Shown: in pieces, positions 1 to 13,100 of the stretch
How the letters are laid out: each line of letters begins with the position of its first letter
Position numbering within the stretch: position 1 is the stretch's first letter
Assembly: GCA_033439765.1 (NCBI GenBank)
Contig: JAULSN010000002.1
Location: forward strand, 4,588,001 to 4,652,000
Source of the DNA: Lasiosphaeria ovina
Taxonomy: Eukaryota > Ascomycota > Sordariomycetes > Sordariales > Lasiosphaeriaceae
Length of the DNA: 64,000 nt
Direction of reading: 5' to 3'
The notes under the pieces: generated by a model
Database searches by the model: none
What the model saw: only the letters and a program-made list of their open reading frames with translations
What the model was told of the DNA's origin: nothing
Made by a program: the position numbers and the translations under genes

Positions 1-1761
1 AGTAGAGGAGGAGCCCGCGAGGTCGAGCGGCTGCTTTTTTTGGCTTGTGCTGCAAAGGGTATCAGGCCGCCAGCTGATGGATTTCATGTTTTTTTCGGGC
101 ATTCTGTCGGCATTCTTTTGGAGTTGGCTGAGAACGAGAAAGAGAAAGAGAGTAGGCGACGGTTCTTCTGCCATGCATGATGTCATTAAACTACCTAGGT
201 ATAATAGATTTTTGGAAGTAGACGGGCTACATAGAGTGCCTGCCTACCTGCAAGTACCATTTTGTATTGGTATAAATAAATTCCCGGGACAAGCAAAGTT
301 GTTCTGTCTGAAGCATGCTGGCATCCAGTGGTAATTTTGACGAGTTAATATTTTTGAATCAAGGACTTGACTATACAACTACAAATTTTCGATGAAATAA
401 CGACTGGTATGGCCGTGGCTTGTTTATGGGCCGCAGACAACCCCCTCGTTGCTGTCGGTCCCTTTCTGTTTTCTCAGGATAGACTGCCCTTATTGGTGCA
501 ACCTTCTATCTCTAATATTAGTTCTTATATGCTCGTTTTCAGGCAGGTACCCACCTCCCCTTTCTCCTCCTGCACGCTGCACACACTGGAAATAAACAGA
601 GACAAGTTTCAAGTCTAGAAGAATTCGCCCACATCACCACACCACCCCGCCCAACTTTTCACTGCTCCGAGAATAATAATAATCATCTATCTTATACGGT
701 AAGCTAAATTAATTATTTAGTTATACACCTTAGGAAGTAAATAGCCTAGCCATCCCCAACTCCAACCCCAAACCCAAACCCTAGCCAGACCGACTTAACC
801 CAGCTCCGCCCAGCCTCTTTCGCCGAAGCAAAGTAGCCAAGGTACTCACTCACTCGCTCAGTGATTTCTCGTATGTACATACATACACACCTCAACTCAA
901 CTCAGCAGATTACCTTAGGTATAGGTATCGGTATCGGTATATGTACTGCTAAAAAAAAAAAGGAAGAAAAAAGAAAAAGGAAAGAGAATCATGATTTTGT
1001 TTTCGTTGAGCTGAGGAAGACAGACAGACTTCTTGTCGAGAGTGCGAACCAAAATAAACCAGGTTTTTTTTAGTTGTAAAAGAAGAACACCACACACACA
1101 CACATAGAGAGAGAGAGCGCCTAGAAAACTAGATATCAAACTAGATAGAAATAGAAAACGACACGAGACGAAATGAAAAAGATAAAGGAAAGAAACAAAA
1201 GAATACAAGCTAGCAGTTCCGTTCCGCACACATACCAAAGACAACAGGACACCCACCATACTGTACATCAGAAACAAAACAATATATAAGGAAAATAAAA
1301 AAGATTTACAATATTTCCCAGGGGGTGTGGTTTTTTTTATTTCTCGCCAGTCGTGTCACATTTCCCAAAGGCTTCTTCTTCCTCCTACCCTCGCTGCCCT
1401 CTTCGCCACCCACTCACTCCCAGCCTTCGTCCAAGAAAAGAGAAGTGATAATGATAATAATAAACCCCCTCCGCTGCCCGCTCTCTGTTTGCTACTGCCA
1501 CCGCCGTAATAGACCTGCCACCTGCCACCGCCCACGCAGAAAGTCAGCTACTGCCCTTGTACCTGAGCCACCGCTGCAGCCGCTAAAAAAGGCCAAAATC
1601 TAATACCCGTATCGATACCAAATACCGATTGATAGCAATAGTGGGGGGAATAGCAGTAGCAACAGACCCGTTCCTCCCTCCTCCCATCCATCTCTTGTAA
1701 GCACATCCACGTGCGCGTTCTTCGTTTTCCATCACATCACATACACACAAACACGACACAA
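1..1761. other. Intergenic region, no gene recognised
   Basis: This stretch lies downstream of the eIF4E-binding protein gene, which ends at 1762 on the minus strand. It is rich in simple sequence: an A-tract near 951-961, CA dinucleotides near 1090-1104, GA runs near 1108-1118 and pyrimidine-rich blocks from 1370 to 1500. The open frames here are low-complexity and show no family resemblance. Part of it is probably the 3' untranslated region of the neighbouring gene. A gene ending just before base 1 cannot be excluded. Confidence 0.6.
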
Positions 1762-4551
1762 TTAAGGCCCGCCCCGATACGCGCCAGGGGGGAGCATGCC
1801 CCGGCGATCAAACGGCGGCGGCGCATTGAACAGCACCTCGGGTCCACCCGGGAAACCTCCGATGCCGACGCCCATGCCAGGGGGGGGCATAAAGCCCGGA
1901 GGCGGTGGTCCGCCGAAGAAGCCTGGCGGCGGCTGCATGGACCTACCACCGACGAGCGCGTCTGGGGGCGGTGGCGGACCGCTAGGGTGCAATGGCGGCG
2001 GGAAGGATCCCGGCGGAAAGTTGGGTGGATACATGGCGCCAGGCGGGATTCCCACGTTACGAGGCGGCCCACCGACGAGGCCAGGAGGCGGGATCATGGG
2101 CCGCTGTTGAGGAGGAAGCTGCTGCTGCGGCGGCTGTTGCTGTTGCTGTCCAACACCGCCCATACCACCTCCGGCGCCGGCCATGGCCATCTGGAACGCA
2201 TGCATATGCTGGTCAAGGCCAGGAGGCGGTGGTCTCTGAAGAATCTGCGTAGGTTGCTGCTGCTGCTGAGGACGAGGGTCAACGACGTCCGCGGGATGGA
2301 ACTGGTCATCAAGAAAATTAGAAGGCATCTGTCCCCGTAGCTGTGGATGCTGTTGTTGGTGCTGCTGATGTTGCGGGTGCTGCTGATGCTGCGGGTGCTG
2401 CTGTTGCTGCTGTTGGCGCTGTGCCATGTTCCGCTCCCGTGTGTACTCTTGCTCGCGATCCGAGATATTTGCCAGCGGCACCTGCTTAGTTGGCTGTGGC
2501 ATGCGCACCATGAGCTGCTCGGTCCGAGGAGGCTCAGGGGCTTCCCGATGGCTCTGCATGAGACGCATGAGGAACTCAGTGTTGCTGTTAACAGTTGCCG
2601 AGTTTTGCGCCATGCGGTTGCTACCGTGGTTGGGAATGTGGTGTCGTTGCGCGAGCAGATCCTGCAAGGCTTGCTCTGGCCGCGAAGCCGGAGGTGGCTG
2701 CATGGGGGGCGCCATTGGACGAGGGGAAATGATATCATGCAGGGGGTGCTGCTGCTGCTGCTGCTGTTGCTGCTGCTGTTGCTGCTGCTGTTGTAGTTGC
2801 TGCTGTTGTGCACGTAGCCGGGGGTCGTCACGGCGTTCACCGCCATACTGCTGAAAAGGTTCTGGCGAGGCAACGGCGCTCTTTTGATAAACATCTGCCA
2901 CGGGGCTTGGCTCGGGGAACTTGTTGAAAAGCTGAGGAGGCGGCCCGCTCCCCTGCAGCACCGGCCCAAGCCCTGACCTCTGAAGTTTCTGGATCAAGAG
3001 AGCAAATGCCTCCTTCTCAGCTTCGCTCTGAGGAGGCGCATCGGCTGCCGAACCGGCAGGCAGGGGCGCAGCTGCGGGCGTCGGGGGTTCGGTCTTCGCT
3101 CGGCTTTCTTCCTGAGGAGCAAGGAAGGCCATGAACCTCGAAGACTTCCCGCCTTTGGCTCTCACCGGCTCCTTGATCTCAGAAGCAGGCGTGCTGACAT
3201 CGAGGCTAGCACTGCCATAGGCAGCGAAGAACTTGTCCGGTCCAGACTCAATGGCTGGTGCCGAGACCACCTTTTGATCAAGCTCCAATGAAGCTTCGGG
3301 AGCTGGCTTCTCGGGAACAACAGACCGCCGCTCATCTGATTTCGAGGGTCCTCCTCGGCTTGCCTTCATGCTCTCCATGAACTTCTTGAAGTCCTCTTCA
3401 GTATGGCCCTTGGGGTTCTCTTCCGCAGGCTCGTCGAGCCACTCGGGCTCACGCTCTACACGCTGCTCCCGTTCCCACCGCCGCTCATAGGTCCTGTCAT
3501 TGGTGTGCCTGTCGTTGGGCTTGTCGTCGGGATCACGGTCCCGCCAGCTCTTGGCCTTTTCGATGCGCTCCCGCTGCGAGACGGGGGCGTTATTTGGAGC
3601 CGCGCTATCGCCGGCGCCAGTGCTATCTTTGAACCACGGCTCAGACTTGCCTCGCGTCAGGCCGTTCCTACGCGGCCCGTCCAGTTCCTCTTGATCCTTG
3701 TCTCTCAAGTTGCGATCTGGGTTACGGGTGCGACGATCGTCGACATCCCGATCGTCTCTCTCCCGTACTCGCCGCTCGTCTCTGGGGGGGAAGCGCTCCG
3801 GTGGGGCGCCGCCCATGCGCCCGTGGAAGCGCTCGGCTCCTTCGTGACCAAAGCTCTTGCGCGGCTTGACGGTGCTCCAACCCTCGCTATCCTGGTCCTG
3901 GTCGCCGCGTCGGCGGAACGCGCTGTTGCGGCCATCTCTGAACCGGTCGCTGGCAGGTTCCGGCTCGCTGGGCCGGGCGCCGAAGCCGAAGCGACCAGAT
4001 CGATCTTGGGGGTCTTTGAGTCCTTTCTCTGCTTCAGCGGCTCCGCGGCTATTGCGCATAGGGGTTGCCGAAGCAAAACTATTGCGAGGGGGCCCGAGGA
4101 CAATATCGTCGATGGCTGGTGAAGTTAGCAGGGGGCACTCAGGCGGGCAGGCAGGCGGAGAAAAAGAGGGGAAGATGTACTTGTTGGGTTTCGCGAGGAG
4201 GCTCCAGCGCGGTCCAACGGCGGGCGTCTGTTCTCCTGGCTTAGAAGCAAGCCGTCGCCGCCTTTGAGGCGATCATTGGGCACCGTCTTGGTCTGAGTGC
4301 GAAAAGTTTCTGGGGGCGGCCTGGTAGGTAGCATAACGGGTTAGAAATCTGACGATAAAAGCAGCTCAAACCAAGGGAGGCGTAATGGACATGGGGAGGG
4401 GAGAGGGGTGGTTTGTTGGACAGGCAGACAGAGAAGGGAACAAAAAAGCATACCCCATCCACTCATCAGGAGGTGGCAGGTTTGGAGGTTTGACACATAG
4501 TGGAGACTGGCGCAGATGGAGCAGGAACTCTGCCGTGTATCGGCCTGCCAT
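1762..4551 (-). CDS. eIF4E-binding translational regulator, 4E-T/Eap1-like (863 aa, 3 exons)
   Basis: Predicted cytoplasmic eIF4E-binding protein that would repress cap-dependent translation and link mRNAs to decay. I join exons 4551-4454, 4320-4181 and 4115-1762. Phases match at both junctions (introns 4453-4321 and 4180-4116; CTAAC branch site just before the second acceptor), giving 863 residues. Exon 1 encodes YTAEFLL at residues 5-11, a match to the eIF4E-binding consensus Y-x4-L-hydrophobic at the N terminus, as in the 4E-T family. After it come an Arg/Asp-rich charged region, an EWLDEP block near residue 303, RFMAFLAP near 405, a short helical block near 448, a poly-Gln tract at about 514-536, a second Gln/His-rich tract at about 643-671 and a Pro/Gly/Met-rich tail. 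The long exon alone lacks the binding motif, so an annotation starting at its first ATG (4059) would miss the defining feature. The family call rests on the motif and block order; I ran no alignment. Confidence 0.8.
2746..2812 (-). repeat. Coding CAG/CAA trinucleotide tract (poly-Gln)
   Basis: The plus strand shows a run of CTG/TTG triplets encoding an almost uninterrupted poly-glutamine tract inside the eIF4E-binding protein. CAA interruptions are spread through it. Such a tract is prone to length change between strains. Confidence 0.9.
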
Positions 4552-5822
4552 TATGGGTTCAGGCGACGACCATCTGCTAGGCCTCGAGGTGTCGCTGGGA
4601 GCAGCAGCAGAAGCGAAAGGCTTTGGCGCTCCCTCGACAAAGAAGAAAAACTAGGAGGAGCACAAGTCGATCGGGACGTGGGTGATGTCGAAAGACGGGA
4701 GGAATTGGAGAGAGAATGGTGTCGTGTCGATAACGAGTCGGTCGAGTCACACGCGCACAGCAGAGGGGAAGAGAAAGAGGAGAGGAGCGAGATGGAGACC
4801 GGAGACGGAGACGGAGACGGAGACGGAAACGTTGGATGGCGATGCGTGCACGATCCAGGAAGACAAGGAGATGGGGCGCGGTGCTTGGGGCAATCGATCG
4901 CTAGGAGTCTAGATTGGATCTTGGTCGCAGGGCGCGGATGGAGGAGATATGATGGTCGGGTGCGTGTGAGTATGTGTGCGTGTGTGCGAATGCGGTGAGT
5001 GGTGCTAGTTTTGATTTTGGGCTTCGTTTCTTGTTGTTTGCTACTAGTAATGTAGGTAGGTACTGTTGCGGTGCGGTGCGGTGGTGGGCACTAGCTTTGG
5101 GGAGCGAGGAGTTGAGGCAGATCCCAATCAATCCTAGGTTGTGTAAACGGGGGTTTGCGAGGCAGCTAAACCACAAAGCCGACTGCTGGCAGGGCCTTCT
5201 GTGGCGTCGCTTGCGTTGTAAAGGCCCCTCAAGGGGCGCAAAGAGGCCCAAGCGCCCAAGAGACCAGGCACCCGCCGCTTATAGGCTCTAGCTTCCCAAT
5301 CTTTGCTTCTTCAGGTCTCACCAACGTTGCCGGTGGGGTAGTATGTACAATACATACCTAGCCTCGCTACCGCCTGCTACTATGACTGTAGGTTCTCTTT
5401 GCCTTTACATTAGGTATTCAATACTGTATAACTCGAACTGTTACTGTTTCTGTTACCTGGGCGATCACCACACGAGGACAGTATCCGGCCTGATCAGCAA
5501 TCCATAAGGCAAGGCACGTACATACCCAAGGTAGTTACCATACCTACCTACCTATTCCGTCCCCAAGTTGGGTTTCTATGAGCCCTATCTTACCGGCATA
5601 CCAGGCGTGGTATTCTTGCCCAACCGTCCTGGGTGTTAATGCACCTAATTATCTACTTGAACTGTTTGCCCTGGGCAAATCAATCTGCACAGGATGAACA
5701 TGGCCGAGCTACAACAGCCCTAGATGCTGACTGACTATTAGCTCGGTAGGGCCTCTAGGAAACAGCCCCCCTGCGTGTTTATTTATTTATTTATCTTATT
5801 TCACTCTTCTCCCCTCCTCTAC
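4552..5822. other. Spacer: promoter of the eIF4E-binding protein gene and 3' region of URB1
   Basis: Both flanking genes are on the minus strand. No coding sequence is recognised. The region holds a GGAGAC hexanucleotide repeat at 4801-4830 and TAGGTA/TACCTA short motifs at about 5053-5062 and 5541-5554. The plus-strand frame from 4516 to 4998 is antisense and repeat-derived, and was not accepted. Confidence 0.6.
4801..4830. repeat. GGAGAC hexanucleotide repeat
   Basis: Four perfect copies of GGAGAC followed by one with a single change. It lies about 250 bp upstream of the eIF4E-binding protein start codon. Confidence 0.9.
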
Positions 5823-8800
5823 CTAGGAAGAGGAAGGGAAAGAAGCCTTGACCCCGTGCCTACTCCATGCGGACACCTTGTCCTGATCGCACGTCTCCCA
5901 GATCCTTGCCAGCATCGCTCTGTACAAGGCCGCCTCGCTCGGGTTAGTGCAGCGCGCGCTCTGGGCCTCGAGCCAGCTGACGACGCCGAACCTAGTCGTG
6001 AGCGTTGTCGAACCTCCCTCGATCCCCGTCGCCCTGTACAGGACGCGGAGCACCTGCGTCTTGAGCGGCAGCCTCATGTACGGGTTGCTAGCCAGCGCCA
6101 ACAGGCGCTCCAGCAGCGGACCGCGGAGCCGTTTCTTGTGGAAAAGCTCCAGGTCTCGCGGCGTCCGCAGGCTGTCGACAAGGTATGACAGGAGCCAGTT
6201 GATCTGGCTGTAGTACGAGTCGCCGACCGAGGGCTCTTCGAGCAGGATCTCATCCGCCAACGGCACCTTGTCCAGGTTCCAAACAGGCCCACGCGTTAGC
6301 ACGAGATTAACCTTTGGGTACAGTGTCGAGAGGGGGTCTCTCAATACCGCCAGGGCATGGCACGCAAAGGCCACCGTTGGGCTCGGCAGCGGGCCTTCCT
6401 CGATGAACTCCCTGGCAGTCTCGGCAAGTTCCGAAAGCAAGAGCCATATTTGTTCCTTCTCCTCGTACTCGGACTGCCGCACTTTGGCTGCCATCTTCAA
6501 GATGTTGACGAGAGCCTCTTTTCTGATGCTGGCGTGTTCCGATACAAGCAGAGTCATGAGAGACACGGCGTATCCTTCGTCGACGAGCTCATCAGCCGTC
6601 TTTTGGGTCCACTTCACCAAGGCCGAGTTGTCTGGGGTCAGGCCGTCGGGCACTCCGAGTGCCCTCTGCAGGTCCTCGGCACTCATAACAACTACTTCGG
6701 ATGTCTTGTCTTCAATGGTGCCTGTTATCTTGGTAACGCTTTGTGAGGTTTCTTCGCCGAGCGGCCACGTGTTGTACTCGAAAGTCACCCCGTCGGGGAT
6801 AGCTTTTGGCGCACGCGTGCCTTTCCCTTTTGGCAAGTGCGGCAACATTTTAGAGTATATTGCATCGAGTAACGGTCGGTCCTCTCCCCCTGCGGCCGAG
6901 AAGCCCATATATCTGGGCAAAAATTGGGCCAGAGCACCAAGCGTGAGCTTGTTTTCTGTTTTGGTAGCAAACAGCAACTGCTCAAGCATGGCCACAGTAA
7001 CAAGAGTTATGGCAGCCCTGGGGCTATCATCATTGCCTGGAGACGCGCTGGCTTCTTGAATCAACTCTTGTGCTATCTCCAGGTATTTGATCGGAGACGT
7101 GGCGCATCGCGTCAGGCAGTTGTCGAGGAACGGCCATACCTGAGCCATCAAATCAGGAGACGATCGGTTCAGGCTTTGTAGGGTTTCCAGAAGAGGGAGC
7201 AACCCCGGGCGTCCCGTATGTGCAGGCACCAGTTGATGTTCCACGGCTACAAAACCCAGCACCTGGCGTGCCTTGTCCAACGAGACACGGCGAGGAGCGT
7301 CCACGTATACCTTCAAGAGCATTGCAAAGGGAGATAAAGCTAGAGAATCCGACGCTGTAAACCAGCGCATGCCGGGCGAGTATCCAGCAATGGCCAACAG
7401 GTTCTCCAGCTCCTTGAGACTCAGAGCAAAGTCCCGAGGATCGTCAGACTCGTCCTGTTTGGAGAGCCGTACGAGGGCGGTCTCCAAGAACGGAGAGACA
7501 TCAAACTTGGCCGTCAAGGCAATCTGCGGAATGACTTCGTAACACAGTCGTAGCAGCTGGCTTGCGGCCTCGCGGTGTAGAATGTCGTCCTCGGGGATTA
7601 ACCGGTACGAGTTGATCATATCTTTGATGCCGGGGCTTCTCTGGCAAAACTCGTCTACCAGTCTGCGCGCAGCTTCCCGCCACAGGAGGGGGCTCGGATG
7701 AGAGGGATCATGGTGGAGTTTGAGTGCTGTATCGAGTTTTTGTATGGCTAGCACTAGTATCCTGGTGGCAAAGAAAGATATTATGTTTGACTTGTGTGCC
7801 AAGCAGCGCACGAGAGCTTTTTGGTTGAGGGGGAGAGGTAGGATGTTGTCGAGGACAAGGGAGGTCGGGGGAGGCAGCTCGGGAAAGACGGGGGCGCGGC
7901 AGAAACACTCTGGCAGCGGCATCGCTACCGTATTGAAGAGGAACGCAGCGTAGCCAATCCACGTGGCCGACAGTTTTGGCTCAAAGGAAAAGGACTTGTT
8001 GTTGAGGAAGAAGTTGGCAACCAGCTCGGGCGCCACCCTGAAGACGGCCGTGACGAGCTCGCTCTGCTGGATACTGGACCAAGGCCGCAAGTTCTGCAGG
8101 AAGTTTGACAGGACGTAATTCCGCACCGGCACCTCTGTCTTGAATCTGTTCATCCACACCACGGCCTCGAGTCCTAGCTCGTCGAGCTCAGCGACGGGGA
8201 TGACGGCATTCGGGTCGATTTCTCGGGGGTAAAGGCCCGAGTCTTGCCTCAAGACGCCGCAGGACGGGGTGGTGCATGCCGTCATCAAGAAGTCATGCGC
8301 CACGTCGGGGATTGACGGCGAGGTTGAGCCGCTTTCCTCTGATGTGGTCTGGCGGTACTGGTACAGCGACGAAATGCGGACAAGAGTCGACACATTGAGT
8401 AGGTTCGACTTGGCCTCGCGCGCGAGCTTATCATCCAGCAAGATCTGGCTTCGCAGACCGCCAAGAATCTCGGAGACCAGGTAGGGAGGGTCCTGCTTGA
8501 AGTCCCTCGTGAGAGCGGCAACAATGTCTCTCTGGGAGAGCAGCTCCTTCTTGGCCTCGGGGTGCATGTACCTGAGGGCACTCAGGAAGAACTGGACGGC
8601 ATTGGTGCGCACAGAGGGCCGCTTGATGTCCTCGGCAACGTCGCCGATATGCCCGATTCCCATGTTCCTGGCCAGCGACTTGAGAGTGGAGGCCCTGGCT
8701 CTGAACAGGGGGCTGGCGACGGCGCCGCCATCAAAGCAGACGACCTCCCTCAGCATGCGCAGGGTGGGAGAGATAATGAAGGACTTGCCCTTGTCGGCCG

Positions 8801-9390
8801 ACAAGTTGCGCGAAATTAGCTCGAGCTGACGTTTCTGAAGTAGGGTCCTGCAGATGCCCAGACCGCAGGGGGCCATGTCGAGCGTGTGCGAGAGCAGCTT
8901 GAGGAGCAGCGCGAGGATGACGGCCACGGCGGACATGATGTTGTCGTTGTTCGTCTGGGCAGCCTGGCTCCACGTCTGCATAATGTCAGGCAGGTAGACA
9001 GCCCTGTCGCTGTCGCCATCACCGTCGCCGGGGCTGGCGCCGACGCCATCGGTTGGCCTGACGGCATCGAGGTAATCCTTGAGGATCTTGACATGCTCCT
9101 CGTGGTCGCCTTGCTTGGCGAGCAGAGCATCGAGGAAGAGCTTGAAAGACTGGAGGCCTATTGGCGTTGGCGCAGTGTTGGTTAGTTTTGCGTCAGAGAA
9201 GAAAGAAATGAAGGAAAAAAAGAGAAAAAATACCATGTCTTGTCCGGGCCAAGTCCTGGTCATACGAGAGCAGGTGTCGCAACTGGCGGCTGGCGTAAAT
9301 GTCCTCTGCTGTTGGCGCCTCGTGCACAATCTTTTGTCTCTTGTGAGGCGCGCTTAAGGCGTCGACCCCACGCGTGAATCGCTTTCCCAT
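5823..9390 (-). CDS. URB1: URB1/Npa1-like pre-60S ribosome assembly factor (1163 aa, 2 exons)
   Basis: Nucleolar protein of the earliest pre-60S particles, needed for 25S/5.8S rRNA processing. Exon 1 is 9390-9234 (start MGKRFTRGVD). The 76-bp intron 9233-9158 has an ACTAAC branch site. Exon 2 is 9157-5823. Joining gives GLQSFKLFL directly after the exon-1 segment ending RTRH. The conserved N-terminal Npa1 domain spans roughly residues 55-400 and includes GICRTLLQKRQLEL and PTLRMLREVVCFDGG. The C-terminal NopRA1-type helical region lies at about 930-1130. The length is close to that of fungal URB1 proteins. Read without splicing, the long frame begins inside the intron with an unrelated N terminus, so the upstream ATG at 9390 is preferred. 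URB1 works with Npa2/Urb2, Rsa3, Nop8 and Dbp6 in yeast; none of these is nearby. Confidence 0.9.
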
Positions 9391-10150
9391 TTTCAATTGC
9401 TGGCGATGGTTTTTCAAACTCTCGGCCCTCGTCGCCGTCGTTGAGTCTGCGCGCAACCCGACCTCTTTTCGCCAATCGTCTGCCTCTGGAGCTTGGGAAT
9501 TTCAACTTCTGCCGGCCCGCACCGCCCTTTTTTCGCGAACACCCTGAGCGCGATAAGCTCGTCTTACCCCTCCAGATCCTTATCGTCCCTACAAGGGTCG
9601 AGGGCACCTGTAATTTCGATACACGCCTATCGGATTACTCCTTTTAATCTTCCGTAGGCTTGCTGCTGTTATTGTTTACCTCACGTTTCTCCTCTTTTTC
9701 GAAATGGACGGCACATTTTAAAAATGAAGAGGCGCACAGACCGAAAGATGTCGCAAGGAGATGAATGGATAAAAGATAAACTCGATTTTTGAATATGGTA
9801 TCTAAACATAAAATTAAACAGTTAAGAGCAGCATTACGGAGTATGAGAGATCCTATAAAGAACACTTCCCACCACAGATTCAGAAAATCCGCCATATATC
9901 AAAAGCAGCCAGCCTACTCCGTGATCGCCATGGATAATACAACACAACAAATCCCGACCAGCTTAAGCTCCCCATGGACATGTTTTTTTTTATAGATTAT
10001 CATTGACCGTTTTGCAATGCAAGTGATCATCCTCTGCAAGCCGTATCACTTGACGACTTTACACACTATAATTAGCGGTAGGAATGGCGCCAGTGCCGCC
10101 TGAAGCACCGCCGCATTCAGGAGGGAGGTTGCTGCCGTTGCACGAAACCC
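9391..10150. other. Spacer between URB1 and the Tao3 homologue
   Basis: This holds the URB1 promoter and the 3' region of the Tao3-type gene, both on the minus strand. The half from 9640 to 10080 is AT-rich. No coding sequence was recognised. Confidence 0.6.
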
Positions 10151-13100
10151 TCAGAGCATGTCGCCGGGCGTATGGGGCCGGTGTTGTGGTAGGAATGATT
10201 GCGGAACCTTGGGCACCTGTGGAGATAGTGGATGTCGCTCCTCCCGAGACCGACCGCCAGTCAGCCTCCTCATCCGCGATCGGGTGCCTTGCGCAAATGG
10301 CTTAATCATGCTCTCGAGGAAAAAGGAGCTTTCGCCACCGCCACCACCCGTGTTCGGACGTTCGTCATCTCCATCCGAGAACACGTCCTCGGGAAACTCG
10401 TCGTCCGACGTGAAATCGCCAATCTGGGTATGGTACGAAGCTGGCGCCGACGGGGATGTAATAGATCTGGAATGCAGTCCCGGGCGACCAGACACAGGTG
10501 GACCGACATTGAAGGCGCCCGGATTCATCGTGTTGGGGAGCCCCTCCCGTGACATCAGGGCAGGTCGGTCGGTGAACCCATTTTGGAACGAAGTGTTGGT
10601 CGATGCTTGGTGTAGAATCGGGAGAATTTGCTCATCGTAGAGCTGCGCCCCGGACTCGAACGCGTCAGGCGAGAACTCAGTGATTGTCCTCGACGATCTG
10701 CCCTCGCTTGGAGGACCCGTCGACAAATCGTCAAAGAAATCGTCGAGGCTGTCAATCTTGGAAACAAGATCTCCCAGCGGCCCATCCCCACGAACGTCGT
10801 CCGACATCATGGTATCGGCCCTGTCTGACGAGGGAAAGTACCCGTACGGGAACTCGTCGGCGTGGAACTCAACCTCGGGCGTTGGCGTAGCTTCGGCAAC
10901 GACGCCCTCGGCGCTCTGGCACATGTAGAAGGCCGCGTGGATATTGGCCCTCGTTGACTCCGTCTTTTTGGCCGGAACGGGAATCGCCCACCCCGACTCC
11001 TCCGGAATCCCAAACAGGCTTTGTGTGCGCTCGTACTCCTTCCGGATGACTTTGGACGTTGAGCGAGTCATACTCATGCGGAGGTGGTGTTTATCCATCG
11101 AGGACCCTGACATGGTCATGATGTTGTCCAACACATCCAAGGCCTCCATGCAGTCTCCGGTTTGCAGCAATCGAAGAAGGGGGGAGATCATGTCGGATCC
11201 GTGGCCGGCGATCTCGGGTTTCCTCATGTCTACCTGGGGAATAATGACACAGAGAACTCGCATCGTCTTGATCTTGACCCACCCAGTCGCATTGGTCAGG
11301 AACCCCATCAGCATGGTTATCATCGGGAGATCCAAGGCTGGGAGAAAGTGCTCCCGCAGCGCGTCAAACATCTGGAAGACGAACTCGTTCCCAGACGAGT
11401 ACTTGGAGCCGAGATAGCTATCCAGAACCACTGCAATGCTAGTAAGACCCTGGTTGTCGGCAACAGTCATGAGAATCTCGGCGGTTTGCACAACGCCACG
11501 GTCGATCGACTGCTGCTCCATGGCCAGAAGAAATCGGGGGAGGTTGGCCAGAATGGTGAAAAACAACCGGCCATCGTCGCCAACAAGGCTGTCGCTAGGC
11601 AGTTGTATGAGTTTATTCAAAGTTGAGAGCGTCAAGTCGAGGCACGTCGACGATCGCAAGCCCTTGTACAGCAGAGGCTGCACGCCCTCAAAAGGGCCGT
11701 CCCACTTCAAAGGCTGGCCTTCGAACAATAGCCTCCGAACGCTGGGGGAGTGGAAGTCTACCTTGTCCAAGAGCTCGTTAAGCATCTCGACCGCCTCCAG
11801 AAACTCGCATTCGTTGATGGATTCTAGGCAGGCACAGGTGGTCCAGAATAGCTGCGGGAAAGTCAGGAGCTTCTCAGCATCCAGCTTTGCGATTAAGGTC
11901 TTCAGGGTCGTGAGGATCTCCATTGAGAACGTCTGAATCTCGGCGTCCTCATCTGCGATCGTGTTTGACAGTCGCACGAGCATGTCCGAGAGCATGAGAT
12001 GATCGAGGGACGTCAGAATACATCTAAAGATCTGGAAGGATCGGCACGCCAGGTGTCGGACCGGGCACGATGTCGCCCAGGTCAGTGAGAGTCTGCCCCA
12101 TTTGTCTTTGATGCCCGGGAATGTAAGCTCAAAGGTCTTGACCACCTCGGCAGTCAGATACTCCATGCTTGGCGGCACGTTATTGTCCCGGCCATCAACC
12201 TTGCCGTTGCTGTCCTCGTATCCCCACACCACAGCACGGTCATGACGTCTAATAGCGTCGATGAGGCCCTCGATTGACTTCCTGGTGGTGATAGGAGCGT
12301 CATCATCAAGCCTGGAGATGACAAGCTCGTGGATGAGATGGACGAGCATCTCTCGCGCCTGTTCCTGTACAAGGGCAGTGTAGTGGTCCCAAAGTACCAT
12401 GACAACCTGGAGCAGAACGGGAACGTTCTCGGGGACAAGGCAGACAGGGGCAACCATGAGATCCACCAGCAAAATGAGAGAGAGCTGGCCCAGCGAGAAG
12501 CCGGCTTGCTTGGTGCCAACCGGAAGGACATCTGAAAGATCTGCGCAATACGGCAGAATGCCAATATCAGGCGGAGGCGGGACTGCTTCCTTCTTCTCGT
12601 TGGGAACCATGGCCTTGGGGTTGATCTGCATCAAGAGGAACTCGACTACTTTGTCGCCTGGCGTGCTGTTCGTGCTCGCTAGGAACACGACAATTTGCTT
12701 TGCATACTCGACGAAGTTCTGCTCTCGCCGCTCCAAACAGAGAGACATGATAAAATCCAAGACTAACCGCACGTTCCCGGCATGAGGACCAGTTGCCAGT
12801 GCCTGCCAGAGCGCTTGCACCTCGTTGTGGAGAGCCGCGCTAGATTTGATGGTGATTTCGAGGAGGTTAGCGAGGAGCACGTAGGATTGTCCAATCGGCC
12901 CGCCATTTGGGTCGACCTTGAGTTCGATCGATTGAATCCAGGGGAGTATCACGGCGACCACGTTTCTCTGCGCGGCCGGCTGCAGATCTTTGAAGTAGAA
13001 GGTGAATTCTGAAAAGATGTGAAACGCAAGCTCCGTATGCTGTTTCGCCAGCCTTTTGGAGATCTCAAACTGCGCAAGCTTGTAGATGGCCTTCGTCTTG

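Noticed and set aside
771..790. Telomere-like AACCC/CCCTAG sequence
   Set aside because: Only two degenerate units are present; no tandem array of the fungal telomere repeat.
2094..2969. 291-codon minus-strand frame overlapping the eIF4E-binding protein
   Set aside because: Shifted-frame reading of the CAG-rich repeats, giving Ser-rich low complexity.
3403..4122. 239-codon plus-strand frame opposite the eIF4E-binding protein
   Set aside because: It is an antisense shadow of a GC-rich, Arg/Asp-rich coding region and has no domain of its own. The minus strand carries conserved blocks and correct splicing.
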